Part shown: one piece after another, positions 52,078 to 61,506 of the stretch
Layout of the letters: every line of letters starts with the position of its first letter
Numbering within the stretch: position 1 is the stretch's first letter
From: Actinoplanes octamycinicus
GTDB lineage: Bacteria > Actinomycetota > Actinomycetes > Mycobacteriales > Micromonosporaceae
NCBI RefSeq assembly: GCF_014205225.1
Contig: NZ_JACHNB010000001.1
Location: forward strand, 7,731,501-7,795,500
Direction: 5' to 3'
DNA length: 64,000 nucleotides
Notes under the pieces: generated by a model
The model's database searches: none
What the model was told of the DNA's origin: nothing
The model's input: only the letters and a program-made list of their open reading frames with translations
Made by a program: the position numbers and the translations under genes

Positions 52078-54093
52078 CTATCGGGTGAGTAGCGGTGTGA
52101 TGAGGGCGGCGAGGCGGGTGCGGGGTGCGGTCGGGGGCAGGCGCACCATCGTGCCGGTGGTGGTGTGGATTCGGATGCCGGAGGATGGTTCGTTCGGCTG
52201 GTGTCCCCGGCCGTGACCGATCAGGACGTTGTCCGCGTCCTCCCAGATCGGGTCGAGCCAGTGCGGTGAGCCGGAGGCGTACTGTGCTGCCGGGAGTTTC
52301 CAGACCCGGGCCGGCCCATCTATCGGGAGCAGGCGGAACTCTGGTGGGCCGGGGTCGGGGCGCTGACACAGCCGTTCGCCGCCGGGCGCGAGCCAGACCC
52401 GCGACCACGGGTCGAGCAGGACAGGCACGGTGGTGCCGTCCGGGTAGTCGATGCGGGTGCCATCGGCGGTGGGTGCGCAGGTAGCGCCGGAGACCGGGTC
52501 TACATGCATAACCGGGCAGCCGTGGGGCTGCGGGTCGCTGCCGGGTGTCCAGCGCATGGCCATGCCGGGATCACCGGGGCGCGGGTGGTACTTGAAGTAG
52601 ATGGTGTCGCGGTGCACGCCGAGCAGGTTGATCTCCTGGTCCTCCGGCCAGGGCATGGATTCGAGGGAGCCGTCGGCCAAGTCGAGGATCCTCAGTAGGT
52701 AGCGCGATTTACGGCGATGGTGGTGCGAGTCGAGCAGCGCCACCCGGCGACCATCCCCGAGAACCCTCAACCGGGTCACGGGCTCGTCGAACTCGGTCAC
52801 GGCACCGTCGGGGGCGACCAGCCGGGCGGGTTGTCCCCAGCGCGCGACGAGCACACCGAGGGCGGTCTCCCAGCCTTGGACCTGCTCGACGCGCCCGATG
52901 TTCGCGAGTTCGGCGCGGGTGCCGTCGCGCCAGACGACGACGGTACCGTCGGTCTCGATGATGCCGGCCCGCGGCGGTGACCCGAACGGTGGTTCCGGCG
53001 GCGGCTCGGGAGGTTGGGGCCGGCTGCTGGTGAACAGGACGCCGAACTCGGCGCCGGTTGCGAGGTCGGCATCCGTTGGGTGTTCGTGGCCCACTGCGTC
53101 CTCGGCGGCTTTCAAAGCTGCCAGCATCTGCTCCGCCGTCGGTGGCGAGCCTTGGGCGAGGCCGGACGCCATTGCAGGGTGGCCCTCCGCGGCCAGCACC
53201 GCTTGCAGCGCGGCCATCAGCTCCGCCGGGGTCGGCCGGCGGCCCACCGCGGGACCGGCCGTCGCCGGCACGGCATCGGGTGTCCGTTTCTCGTTCGGTG
53301 ACGAGCTCGACGATGGCGTAGAGGCCGGCGGCGATGACCGTGCGGACTGGTCGGAGCCGGGCCGGCGGCCTGGCGTCAGCCGCAGCGTTTCCCCGTTCTC
53401 ATCGGCGTGGAACAACTCCGCCTTCTCGGCGGCGACGAGCACGTCCGACAGCGTCGCCTCGTCGATCAGCAGCCGCCCGGCCAGCTCCTTAGCAGTGATC
53501 TCCAACGGCGGGCCCGGCCTCCATCGCAGCACCGCCTCCACATCCTGGGCAAGGTCGTGGGTGCTGGGGCGGCTGTGGCGTGCCAGCCAGATCGGTGGTT
53601 CGAGCCCCGGCTCAGGCCAGAAGCGCAGCAGCCACCGGTCCAGCGGGAACTCCTCGGTGTCGTCGCGACGGCGAGCGATCCGCACCCGGAACCACTCCGG
53701 CTCGCCGAGATGGAAGACGGGCGCGCCGGCACCTCCGGTCAACGTGGTCAAGGTCAAACCACCAGAGCTGCTCCGGTACGGCGTCTCCAGCACGTCATCG
53801 AACAGCGCGCGATCGTCCGGCGGGCGAGCGTCGTGCAGCTCGAGCCGGACTTCGTGGTCAGCTTCTCCGCTGGCCTGACAGGTGATCCATCCGGCGCCCG
53901 ACGCGGCGAACGAGCCGGCCGGCATGTCGCCGCGATCGCGGTAGCGCGGAACCACCGGATCCTCCTCCGGCCATCCGCCGTTCGGGTCGACGATCACCAG
54001 CAGGCTGTAGTCCGGCCGGTAATCATCGTCCTCGTAGACGCGCACCACTGCCACGAAGCTCAAAACTAGCGAAGCCACGCGCCGCCGGAACAC
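52078..54093 (-). CDS. Large hypothetical protein with DUF-like N-terminal domain and beta-propeller-like C-terminus
   Basis: 671 aa. The N-terminal 190 residues (RLELHDARPPDDRALFDDVL; FPLDRWLLRFWPEPG) resemble the 177-aa protein at 55080. A winged-helix-like segment follows (TAKELAGRLLIDEATLSDVL), then a Ser/Pro linker. The C-terminal 300 residues contain beta-propeller-type strands (GTVVVWRDGTRAEL; RYLLRILDLADGSLESMPWP). Start GTG 54093 or GTG 54054; the latter removes a hydrophobic leader. No function known. Ordinary high GC. Confidence 0.65.
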   Translation of the reverse strand: MFRRRVASLVLSFVAVVRVYEDDDYRPDYSLLVIVDPNGGWPEEDPVVPRYRDRGDMPAGSFAASGAGWITCQASGEADHEVRLELHDARPPDDRALFDDVLETPYRSSSGGLTLTTLTGGAGAPVFHLGEPEWFRVRIARRRDDTEEFPLDRWLLRFWPEPGLEPPIWLARHSRPSTHDLAQDVEAVLRWRPGPPLEITAKELAGRLLIDEATLSDVLVAAEKAELFHADENGETLRLTPGRRPGSDQSARSSPPASTPSSSSSPNEKRTPDAVPATAGPAVGRRPTPAELMAALQAVLAAEGHPAMASGLAQGSPPTAEQMLAALKAAEDAVGHEHPTDADLATGAEFGVLFTSSRPQPPEPPPEPPFGSPPRAGIIETDGTVVVWRDGTRAELANIGRVEQVQGWETALGVLVARWGQPARLVAPDGAVTEFDEPVTRLRVLGDGRRVALLDSHHHRRKSRYLLRILDLADGSLESMPWPEDQEINLLGVHRDTIYFKYHPRPGDPGMAMRWTPGSDPQPHGCPVMHVDPVSGATCAPTADGTRIDYPDGTTVPVLLDPWSRVWLAPGGERLCQRPDPGPPEFRLLPIDGPARVWKLPAAQYASGSPHWLDPIWEDADNVLIGHGRGHQPNEPSSGIRIHTTTGTMVRLPPTAPRTRLAALITPLLTR

Positions 54094-54530
54094 TTCTCCA
54101 TGATTTCGCTGCCCGGGAACACCTTGGTGTCCCTGACGCGCCCTGATCCTGGCGGCGGGCGCTGACCCGCTGCGTAAGGTCGGCGTGAAGGGGCAAAGCG
54201 CCTTGGAGATGGCCGAACAGGATAGGCATTGGCTCGCCGTCGATCGGTTGTGCGCGTGGCAACGCTGGACGTCATGAGTTCTCGGCGGGTCGTGTAGCGG
54301 CCACCCCGCTCAGCGGGATGCCGGCGCGCCGCCCGGTGTGGTCGCCGAGAACGGGGCATCGCGCCAGACCGGCGGCCCTGCGGTCGTGCCGGCCCTTGCA
54401 TCGCCGGGCGGGACCAAGTCTCCGGGGCCGGCACCCATGTGCCAGTGCGTTCGTCGCCAACGGCTAGACCAGGCGTGCCGGGTCTCGGGTCTTACTACGG
54501 TCCAGCGCCGCAGTGGGACGCGCCATCGTC
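54094..54530. other. Gene-free stretch
   Basis: Nothing supportable: no conserved reading frame, no clear hairpin. It separates the large hypothetical gene from the tRNA-like sequence. Confidence 0.4.
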
Positions 54531-54535
54531 ATGCC

Positions 54536-54603
54536 ACCAGGGATTCGAACCCCTAGCCTAAGGATTAAAAGTCCCTAGATCGGCGCACTCTTGAGCCAAT
54601 TCC
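54536..54603 (-). other. Degenerate tRNA-Lys(UUU)-like sequence
   Basis: On the minus strand, a D-arm-like GGCTCAAGAGTGCGCC, an anticodon arm AGGGA-CTTTTAA-TCCTT with anticodon TTT, and a T-arm GGGGTTCGAATCCC follow each other at tRNA spacing. The acceptor stem cannot be formed (the two ends do not pair) and the D-loop is shortened. Probably a dead tRNA or an integration-site remnant. Confidence 0.5.
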
Positions 54604-54630
54604 GAAAATCGGACTAATTACTCGCAAAAT

Positions 54631-55079
54631 CCGGCCCCGTCCGGCAGCCCTTTAAGGCCGTCCGGGTGACTGAAGATGAGCCCACAGCCATCGCCCAGGA
54701 CAAAATCCAGTCCCGTCCGGGTACGTCCAGCTAGGTATAGGCCATCCGAGCAACCGCGGAGCGACCGCAACCCGACCCGGCAGCGCGGCCGCGAAGGAGC
54801 ACCCCACGTACGTTGAGAGCACCCGGCCAAGGTGATTCAGGACACGAACTGGCCGAAGTACTCACTCCGCCGCTGCCGTGGGGCGCTGCCATCCCCACCT
54901 GGTTCTCCCTACGCACGTGGAGGGCTCTCCGGCCCGCTACTGCATGACCATCCCCGGGTGACGGACCTGCAGAATAGGCGCTTCGTCGCCAAGACATAGA
55001 GGGAATTAAGGCCACCGAGATCGCCGCGAATCTCGTGAAGTGCTAAATCACCGATAGGATCAGACCGATAATCAGAGGC
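54631..55079. other. Gene-free stretch
   Basis: No gene seen. The sequence between the tRNA-like remnant and the next gene is of lower GC with no repeat or hairpin that I can support. Confidence 0.4.
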
Positions 55080-55613
55080 ATGCACATACTCCTCGACGAC
55101 AATGTTCCTGTCTCGTTCCATATCTTCCGGATCCGAAGCTATTTCACTGACATCGACACCAGCCTTGAGGACACCTTGTCGAGCACGTGGGACGACTTCG
55201 GCCACGATGGCCAGTCAAATGGTCTCTGCGGTGCAGCGGTCGCCGGCATGCTCTCCTTCACCACCGCCAAACACACCGGCAGCGTTCCTGTTCGAGTGGA
55301 ACTGCACGATGCTGAGCCAACGGTTGACTCTGCCTGGGACGAGGTGGTCGAAGTTTCATTCATCCCACGTGGCGCTGATGTACAAGTGCAGTGGGACGAC
55401 AGCGACGGCATGCCACTCGCGGTTGAGTCTCGCCCGTACCGAGTTCGCTACTGCGCTTTAAATTTCGTTCACGACGATGAGGTCGAGGATGCGGGAGACC
55501 GCTACCTCATCCAGTTCTGGCCGGCCAGTCCTAAACCTGACCACATAGTGCGCCAAACTAGCGACGCCGCCGCCTACTGGCATCAAGTTGCCCGACGCCG
55601 CCCCTCCGAGTGA
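55080..55613 (+). CDS. Hypothetical protein, 177 aa, paralogue of N-terminal domain at 54.0 kb
   Basis: The core VRVELHDAEPTVDSAWDEVV and RYLIQFWPASPKPDH correspond to RLELHDARPPDDRALFDDVL and RWLLRFWPEPG in the 671-aa protein encoded at 52078-54093, so both share a domain I cannot name. No signal peptide or membrane helix. GC is lower than the core genome. Start ATG 55080. Confidence 0.6.
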   Translation: MHILLDDNVPVSFHIFRIRSYFTDIDTSLEDTLSSTWDDFGHDGQSNGLCGAAVAGMLSFTTAKHTGSVPVRVELHDAEPTVDSAWDEVVEVSFIPRGADVQVQWDDSDGMPLAVESRPYRVRYCALNFVHDDEVEDAGDRYLIQFWPASPKPDHIVRQTSDAAAYWHQVARRRPSE

Positions 55614-55653
55614 CTCACCCCTGGAGTCTCATACTCGATGGGAGTGTCAAGAA

Positions 55654-55673
55654 AACGGCTCTGGCGCAGAAAC
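55654..55673 (+). repeat. ISL3-type terminal repeat
   Basis: GGCTCTGGCGCAGAAACGGT, 19 bp beyond the end of the ISL3 transposase remnant, starts with the GGCTCT typical of ISL3-family ends. The opposite end is not found. GGCTCTGGCCCGCAACAG occurs at 62458 and may be another such end. Confidence 0.45.
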
Positions 55674-55692
55674 GGTGGTCGAGGTGATCGGC

Positions 55693-56772
55693 CTATGCGA
55701 GCAGGATCTGTTGGCGTAGGAGGGCGGAGCCGGCGCGGCCGTACATCTGCCGTTTCAGGTACTTGACCTTGGTGTTGGCACCCTCGATCGGTCCGTTGCT
55801 GTAGGGCAGGGTCAGTCCGGCGACGACCGCGGGCAGGTCTCGGCGCAGGCCATGGACGAATCCGTGCAGGGCAGGCAGATCGTCGGCGTCGACGCAGGTC
55901 ATCCAAGTATCGAGGTCCTCGCCGCGGCGGCCGGTGAGCAGGTCGGCGAACTGCTGCACGCGCTCGGCGAGGACGCTCAGATGCGCGCAAGACGCGAGGA
56001 GATCGGCCAGTTGATGCTGGTAGTGGGCAGGTAGGTCGGCGGGTTTGGTCATCAGCCACGAGACCAGCCGGCGTGGCGGGGGCGGTTTGCGCAGCGCGTC
56101 CGCGCGGCCCTGGTTGAGGTAGCGGACCAGCAGGTTCGCGCTGCCGGTGCAGCCGAGCTCGCGGATCTCGGCCAGCAGCCTGGTCACCGCCACGCCGGGT
56201 TCCTCAGCACGGCGGCGGCGCAGGTGGTCCCGGAACGGATCGACCAGCGTCTCGCGGTAGCGCGGCGGGCGTTTCAACTCCTCAGCTGATGCCGCGCGGG
56301 CATAACGCTTCACGGTATTCAGCGCCCAGCCCAACCGACGGGCGCATTCCAGCAAACCATGGCCTTGATCGAGGAGCGCGTGCACGGCTCGATGGCGGTC
56401 GCGGATGCGCTCGTCCAGGGGCTGGTCCGGCCCGACCGGGCCGTCACGCTAGCAGCCGGAATGGGCGATCGCGGTCTTCTCGACGGCCTTGGCCAGGTTC
56501 GCCCAAAGGTGCCAGCGGTCGGTGACCTGCACTGCCTGGGGTGCCCCTGTGCGGATCGCCTCGGCATAGGCTGCCGACCCGTCGCGGCATACGGCCTGCG
56601 CGCCAGGATGGTCGCCCAGCCACGCGGCCAGGGTGTCCGCTTTGCGGTCGGGCAGCACATCGACGCGGCGATGGGTGACCGCGTCGATCAGCAACGTCGC
56701 GTAGCGGCGGCCCCGGCGCTCGAAATGAGCCACTGACCGCCGGCGGCGTTGGCGCGACACCATAAGTGCCAT
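55693..56772 (-). pseudogene. ISL3-family transposase, truncated with in-frame stop
   Basis: The catalytic domain is recognisable: [60 protein letters not shown], then a TAG stop after HSGC (about 56451), then HALLDQGHGLLECARRLGWA, and the end PYSNGPIEGANTKVKYLKRQ. Both parts are in one frame. The N-terminal zinc-finger/HTH half is missing or scrambled upstream of 56750. Inactive. Confidence 0.8.
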
Positions 56773-57051
56773 TCCGGGCGCAGACGATCAGGCCCTGGGG
56801 ATCCGGCCGAGGCGTCGATCTCCCGTGCGGGCGCCGCGGTCCGGCCGCCGGTACCGGCTCGGTCCGCGGGTGCCGTCGCGGCCGGCCAGCGATCCGGTCG
56901 ACCGTGCCCACCGCGGCCCGCAGTGCCCTGACCGCAGGCCGGACAGGGAGCGGCTCGGACAGAAAGAGGCCTGAGCGCGCTTCCGCAGCTCAGGCCCCTC
57001 CTAGACGTCCGTACCCGGCACGGCCCCGGCACTCAGCCGGCGAGCCGGCGG
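56773..57051. other. Gene-free stretch with terminator hairpin
   Basis: Probably decayed ISL3 5' region; no conserved zinc-finger pattern can be read in any frame. Contains the hairpin at 56968-56996. Confidence 0.4.
56961..56996 (-). terminator. Factor-independent-like terminator after Imm1 gene
   Basis: GGCCTGAGC (56968-56976) pairs with GCTCAGGCC (56988-56996), loop 11 nt, followed on the minus strand by TCTTTCT. It lies about 55 bp after the Imm1 stop. Confidence 0.6.
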
Positions 57052-57594
57052 TCATCCCGTCGGTGTCCGCCAGCCGGTGAACGTGTACGCCGGCACCCAG
57101 TTGACCGACCGGGGACGGTCCCCGGTGCCGGTCCGGCAGAACTCCTCGAGGGCCGCGCGCACCTGATCCAGCGGCAGCGTGCTGCGGGGGTCGTGCCACC
57201 GGCCCTCGGCGACGTCCGGGTCGGCCAGCACGCGGGTGTCGAACGCCGGCGGCTCCGGGTTGTCGCTGACCCAGATGTCGTCGTAGATGCCGCCCCTGCC
57301 GGGGAACAGGTCTGCGTCCACCGACCAGATGAGGGCGCCGTAACCGGTGGCCCGGTTCACGGCGACGCTCAGTTGGTTGCTTGCGAACTCGGTGCCGCCG
57401 CCTGCGTGACACCGGTCCGCCCAGGAGAGGTGGGCGACGGCGAAGGCCGGCCGTACGCTCTGCGCGCCGAGGACCATCGGACGGCCTGTCTCTTCCGACG
57501 TCAGACCCTCCAGCAGGTCGGACACCAGCGACAACACCGCTGACGGTGTTTCCCCACACCAGTGCTCATGGCCGATCACCACCTCGAGGACCAT
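57052..57594 (-). CDS. Imm1-family immunity protein
   Basis: 180 aa. The Imm1 pattern is visible: LSVAVNRATGYGALIWSVDA, the loop DDIWVSDNPEPPAFDTRVL, and LPLDQVRAALEEFCRTGTGD ending RPRSVNWVP. Imm1 proteins are immunity factors of polymorphic-toxin systems. No toxin lies directly upstream here, so this is an orphan or a remnant. ATG 57594. Confidence 0.7.
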   Translation of the reverse strand: MVLEVVIGHEHWCGETPSAVLSLVSDLLEGLTSEETGRPMVLGAQSVRPAFAVAHLSWADRCHAGGGTEFASNQLSVAVNRATGYGALIWSVDADLFPGRGGIYDDIWVSDNPEPPAFDTRVLADPDVAEGRWHDPRSTLPLDQVRAALEEFCRTGTGDRPRSVNWVPAYTFTGWRTPTG

Positions 57595-57902
57595 CGCCTA
57601 GTCTCCCCCTCCTGCAGGCCGGGATGCCCACCAGCGGACGGCACGTACCCGCCCGGAGCGGCGCCGACCGTCCGGTTCTGTGTCACCTGTCTCTCCAGGT
57701 GCTGCGCCTCGGCCGGCCTCGTTCCTCGACAGGCGCCTCTCCGCGCGTACGCCCGGGCCGAAACCGTCATCTCGACAGCTGCTCGATCGATCCGGCCGCC
57801 GCTCGTGCCGGTACGGAGGTCTGGCAACGCCGGCGCCCTTCCTTACCTTGGCTGCTTGGTTCGAAGGCTGCCTCAGCGTCTGGCTCCGGATGCCGACGAC
57901 AT
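57595..57902. other. Gene-free stretch
   Basis: No gene can be supported between the Imm1 start and the end of the lipoprotein gene. Confidence 0.4.
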
Positions 57903-58628
57903 CTACTTGGCGCTGCCCAGAACGGTTGATATGTCGACGACGTCCGTGGGTGCGGGCTCTTCGATCGTGTCGGCGGGTGCGCCGAAGTCGGTGAAGGTCG
58001 CAACGGCGCCCAGGCCGAAGTCCCACCGGACCGGATAGGGCTCGCCGGTCGTCGCCACCGAGATCTGGGTCCGGTCGTTGCGGCTGTCGAGGACCGTGAT
58101 GGTGGGGACGCCGCCGACGTCCTTGCGCTCGCCGAGGGATGCCTGCTGCGGAACCGCGCTGTCCAGGGCGTTGCGTGCGGCGAAGGTGAAGGCGCCTTCG
58201 AGCCCACCTGTTTCCAGCAGGTCATCGTCGGCGCGGACTTTGATCCAGCGGCCGTGGGCGGCCACCGTGTACGCGTGCGCTTGCTTTGGCTTGTCGAGCA
58301 TGGTGGACCAGAACGCCTCGTCGGGGCGGATATAGCGATTCGTTCCGACTTTGAGGACCTCGGAGGTCGCTCCGGCGCGGGTGACGCTGCCGCGCAGGTC
58401 GGTGCCGACGACGGCAAGCGTGGTCGAGGCCTGCCCGCTCGTGCTGTTGGTGTGGATCTCGACTTTGTAGGACGGCACGGCCTTCAACGCGGCCAGTGAC
58501 TTCTCCAGCACCGTCGCGGCAGGCAGGCTCGCGATGTCGCCGTCGGTGTGCGCGCTGTCGTCGCTGGCGCATCCGACCAGCAGGAGTATCGAGGTCGTGA
58601 TGGCGACCGCTGGCATCGGGGTCTTCAT
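57903..58628 (-). CDS. Lipoprotein, LppX/LolA-like fold possible
   Basis: 241 aa from ATG 58628. Signal PAVAITTSILLLVGC with lipobox LVGC (about residue 19). The mature part alternates strands (YKVEIHTNSTSGQASTTLAV; TLAVVGTDLRGSVTRAGATS; RYIRPDEAFWSTMLDKP) like LppX/LprAFG or LolA-type lipid carriers; this comparison is tentative. Anchored outside the membrane. Its neighbours are immunity and LamG genes with no clear link. Confidence 0.75.
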   Translation of the reverse strand: MKTPMPAVAITTSILLLVGCASDDSAHTDGDIASLPAATVLEKSLAALKAVPSYKVEIHTNSTSGQASTTLAVVGTDLRGSVTRAGATSEVLKVGTNRYIRPDEAFWSTMLDKPKQAHAYTVAAHGRWIKVRADDDLLETGGLEGAFTFAARNALDSAVPQQASLGERKDVGGVPTITVLDSRNDRTQISVATTGEPYPVRWDFGLGAVATFTDFGAPADTIEEPAPTDVVDISTVLGSAK

Positions 58629-58778
58629 TCCATGTCCTGCCTGTGTCGTTCTGGCGGCTCTTATATGGGCCGCCGTCACTGTAGATGGCGCCCTAAGGGG
58701 ATCGGCTCGTGGCTGCCCGATCCCCGCGGGGTCTCGGTCGAGGGCCCCGGCCGAGCACTGGGATACCGATGGTCGCCA

Positions 58779-58822
58779 GGTAGACCGGTGCCGCCCGGTT
58801 TCTGGGGCGGCACCGGTCTACC
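58779..58822 (-). terminator. Strong hairpin downstream of LamG gene
   Basis: Perfect 18-bp stem (58779-58796 with 58805-58822) and 8-nt loop, immediately after the LamG stop on the minus strand. No T-run follows, so it may act as a rho-independent-like or stabilising hairpin. Confidence 0.7.
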
Positions 58823-58825
58823 TCC

Positions 58826-60475
58826 CTACAGGCCCTTGAGTTCGACGACCTGGTCGGCCGTCAAGACTCCCTGGTAGGCGCGGATGGCGTCGATGTCCCC
58901 GGTGAGGTGACCCGTCTTCTGACCGTTCCAGAAGCCGCGGCCCACGGCGAACTGCCCGGTGGCGTTCCAGGAGTGTCGTGCCGGCTGGGTGTCGGCCGGT
59001 TCACCGTTGACGTACAGCGACAAGGTTCCCGCCGTGGCGTCATAGACGCCGACCAGATGAGTCCACTGGTGCGGGTCGCTTGCCCCTGCCTGCGCGTTGA
59101 CCTCTGCCGTGGCGGGGTTGTCGGTGTCGGCGCCGGCGGTGAGGAATCGCCAGCTGTTGTTGTGGCTGTTCCACTGCAGCAGGAATCCTGCGACGTGGTT
59201 GCCGTCCTGGCTGACGACCGTGTAGTCCTCGTCCGTGTTCTCCAGCCGCGCCCATGCCGAGATGGAGAACGACTGGTCGGTGTTGAGGACTGCGTTCCGG
59301 GTGATCGCGCCGTCAACGCCGCCGAAATGCGTGGCACATTCGTCTTCCTCGGTGTGGCCGTTGCAGGAGTAGCTGGCGTCGCCGGTCAGCGTTCCTGGGT
59401 GGTCGTACGGCGAGTTGTCTTCTGCCTGGGCGGGGGGACCGGTCCAGTTCAGTTCCCAGTCGAGGACGTTGATCGGTGCGGCCCATAGCTCCATCTCGGC
59501 TTCGCCGAGTTTCCGAGCCCAGACCCGGACTGCGGCGATGTCGCCGGCGAAGTAGCTGTCCTTGGTGCGTCCGATCCAGGTGGCTCCGTTCGGGTCGTTG
59601 AACGGCCGGACCGAGGGCGGGTTCGTGTCCTGGTGGCCGTTGACGAACAGGCTCAGCTCCTGGTCTTCAGCGTCGTAGCTGACCGCCAGGTGGGTCCAGA
59701 CACCGATCTGCGCCTCGTTGTCGGACAGCGCGGTGGTCGACCCGATCCCCTCCCCGGTCGCGGCCGTCTGTACCTGCGCCGCCCAGTGCTTGTCGCTGGC
59801 CTGGTAGGTCAGGGTGAGCGAGGGGGCACCGGCGACCGAGCCGCGGGCGAAGACCGGCCGATCGGTGGAGCCGTCGGTCAGTTTGACCCAGGCCGAGACG
59901 GTCAGGCTCGCGGTGGTGTTCGGCTTCAGGTCGGTCGTGCCATAGCTGCTGGTGCCGTTGAAGGTGCCGGCGCTGGCGCCGACTCGACGGCTCTTGCCCC
60001 ACGCGACGTTGGTGAGGGTCGTGGGGTGTTTGGTCTTGGTGCTGCCGGTACCGTCGCCGGTGTCGCGTGCGGTGCTGCCGGTGTTGTCGTCGAAGTCCCA
60101 GACGGCGATGCTTCGTGAGCCGTCTTCGGTGCCGCCGCTCTGATCGTCGAGCTTCCAGTCTGTGTCCTCGGCATCGGTGACGTACTGCCAGGCGAGTGCC
60201 TCGTAGTAGGCCTCGTTGGGGCTCAGGGCGGTCCCGTCGGAGGTGAGGTAGTCGCTCATCACCGTGTCGTAGGCGGCACTCGAACCGTCTTCGATACCGG
60301 CCCCGACCGCGTCGGAGAAGTTGATGACGCCGTCGGCCTGACCGTCCATACGGCCCAGGATGAACTTGTTGACCAGTGTCCTGGCGTTCTCCTGCAGGGC
60401 TGTCGGAGCGACGGTGAACGGCGGGATGGTCGCGGCGTAGACCTTCATCCTCCCGCTCGGGTTCGGCATGGCCAC
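58826..60475 (-). pseudogene. Protein with two LamG domains, probably N-terminally truncated
   Basis: 549 codons from GTG 60475. Two concanavalin/LamG domains: first about residues 130-330 (FNGTSSYGTTDLKPNTTASL; VSAWVKLTDGSTDRPVFARG), second about 350-545 (SFSISAWARLENTDEDYTVV; WTHLVGVYDATAGTLSLYVN; VGRGFWNGQKTGHLTGDIDA). There is no signal peptide, although LamG proteins are normally secreted. Upstream the frame stays open for only about 80 bases before a stop inside the neighbouring gene. I infer that it is the end of a larger secreted protein, possibly of RHS or toxin-delivery type. Confidence 0.65.
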
Positions 60476-60522
60476 CGAGCCGTTGGCGTTTGGCCTGCGT
60501 GCAGGAAAGCAAAAATTTCCGC

Positions 60523-60999
60523 TTACGCTCTCGTTCGACGTTCTATCAACTCAATCTCGATAGGTTCACCACTATTCAGATTTATGCCGAATCCAGCTTC
60601 TACGTCGCCCCAAAATTCTACTGGGCGAACAGCCAGAACCAGTTCAGGCCTCGGCAAGAACCCGAAGTCAGCCGGCGGGTCATACTCGATTATCTCTACG
60701 ATTCGCACATCCGTCGGCGGAATTCCCACGAAACACGAATCGCCTTTCTCGAGCTCTTCTGGGTCCGGCTCGAGACGCCAGGGCGTGTTGCACCAATCAT
60801 AGGATTGGGACTTCCTCGAGAACCCCATGGTGCCATCCCAGCTATTATTAGAGGCGCTGTCGACCTCCAACCAGGGCCATTCAACGGAAACCCGGCTCAC
60901 ACCCACGTGGACTAGCTGCACCTCGAACGTCTCCGAGGTGAGTCTGAGCAGATCTCCCACGAAGTAGCCACCCGCCTCCTGAAGCCTCACTTCGTTCAT
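60523..60999 (-). CDS. Hypothetical protein, candidate immunity protein
   Basis: 158 aa from ATG 60999. Starts VRLQEAGGYFVGDLLRLTSE, has a Trp-rich middle (WNTPWRLEPD-like: YDWCNTPWRLEPDPEE) and ends INLNSGEPIEIELIERRTRA. No known domain recognised. It begins 3 bases after the stop of a deaminase-type toxin remnant on the same strand, the position expected of an immunity gene. Low GC. I infer that it neutralised that toxin. Confidence 0.6.
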   Translation of the reverse strand: MNEVRLQEAGGYFVGDLLRLTSETFEVQLVHVGVSRVSVEWPWLEVDSASNNSWDGTMGFSRKSQSYDWCNTPWRLEPDPEELEKGDSCFVGIPPTDVRIVEIIEYDPPADFGFLPRPELVLAVRPVEFWGDVEAGFGINLNSGEPIEIELIERRTRA

Positions 61000-61002
61000 G
61001 GC

Positions 61003-61224
61003 TTATCGGCCTTCCTGCCAAAAGTAGGAGAAGGGGGTCTTGTCAGGGCACCGTCCGAAATACCCAGCACCACCAAATCTCATCCCGTCGCTATCAAAGG
61101 GCGGGTAACACCACGTCTTGCATATATTTCGGGAGGTTCCACCGTAGCCGACCACTTCGTCGCGGCCAACGCTCTGAAGAATCGTATGCTCGGCATGACC
61201 CCCTCCTCGGACGCACTCCCCCGA
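61003..61224 (-). pseudogene. Deaminase-fold toxin C-terminal remnant B
   Basis: The frame has no start codon of its own. It reads GGGHAEHTILQSVGRDEVV (H-A-E, His at 61195-61197), then GYGGTSRNICKTWCYPPFD with a zinc-type C-x3-C, and ends GYFGRCPDKTPFSYFWQEGR. HAE plus C-x2/3-C is the deaminase active-site signature. A stop upstream of about 61230 cuts off any delivery domain. TAA 61003-61005 is followed by GCC and the ATG of the next gene, so this is a classic toxin-immunity arrangement. Confidence 0.6.
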
Positions 61225-61506
61225 TCATGTGCCTGGTCCAGGATCAAGCACATTTCCGGCGAGGATCAACGTCAACGGCTCAGCGCGCCATTCCCACCGC
61301 GGCCGCCAGCGCCTCGAACCCCGCGCGATCCATACGCGCGGATTCTACGCATCGTGTTGCCCACCACCGGCTTACTCAACCGCTCAGCGCTCGGTCCCTA
61401 GCCGGCCGTGGTTGCCGCCTTCGGCTGACCTTCCATCGCACCGATACGATCATGGTCGACTGGGGAGCGATGGAAGACGTTGGCACGTACGCTGCAATGC
61501 CGCCGG
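61225..61506. other. Gene-free stretch
   Basis: No supportable gene. Probably the decayed upstream part of toxin remnant B on the minus strand and the promoter of the next plus-strand gene. Confidence 0.4.
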
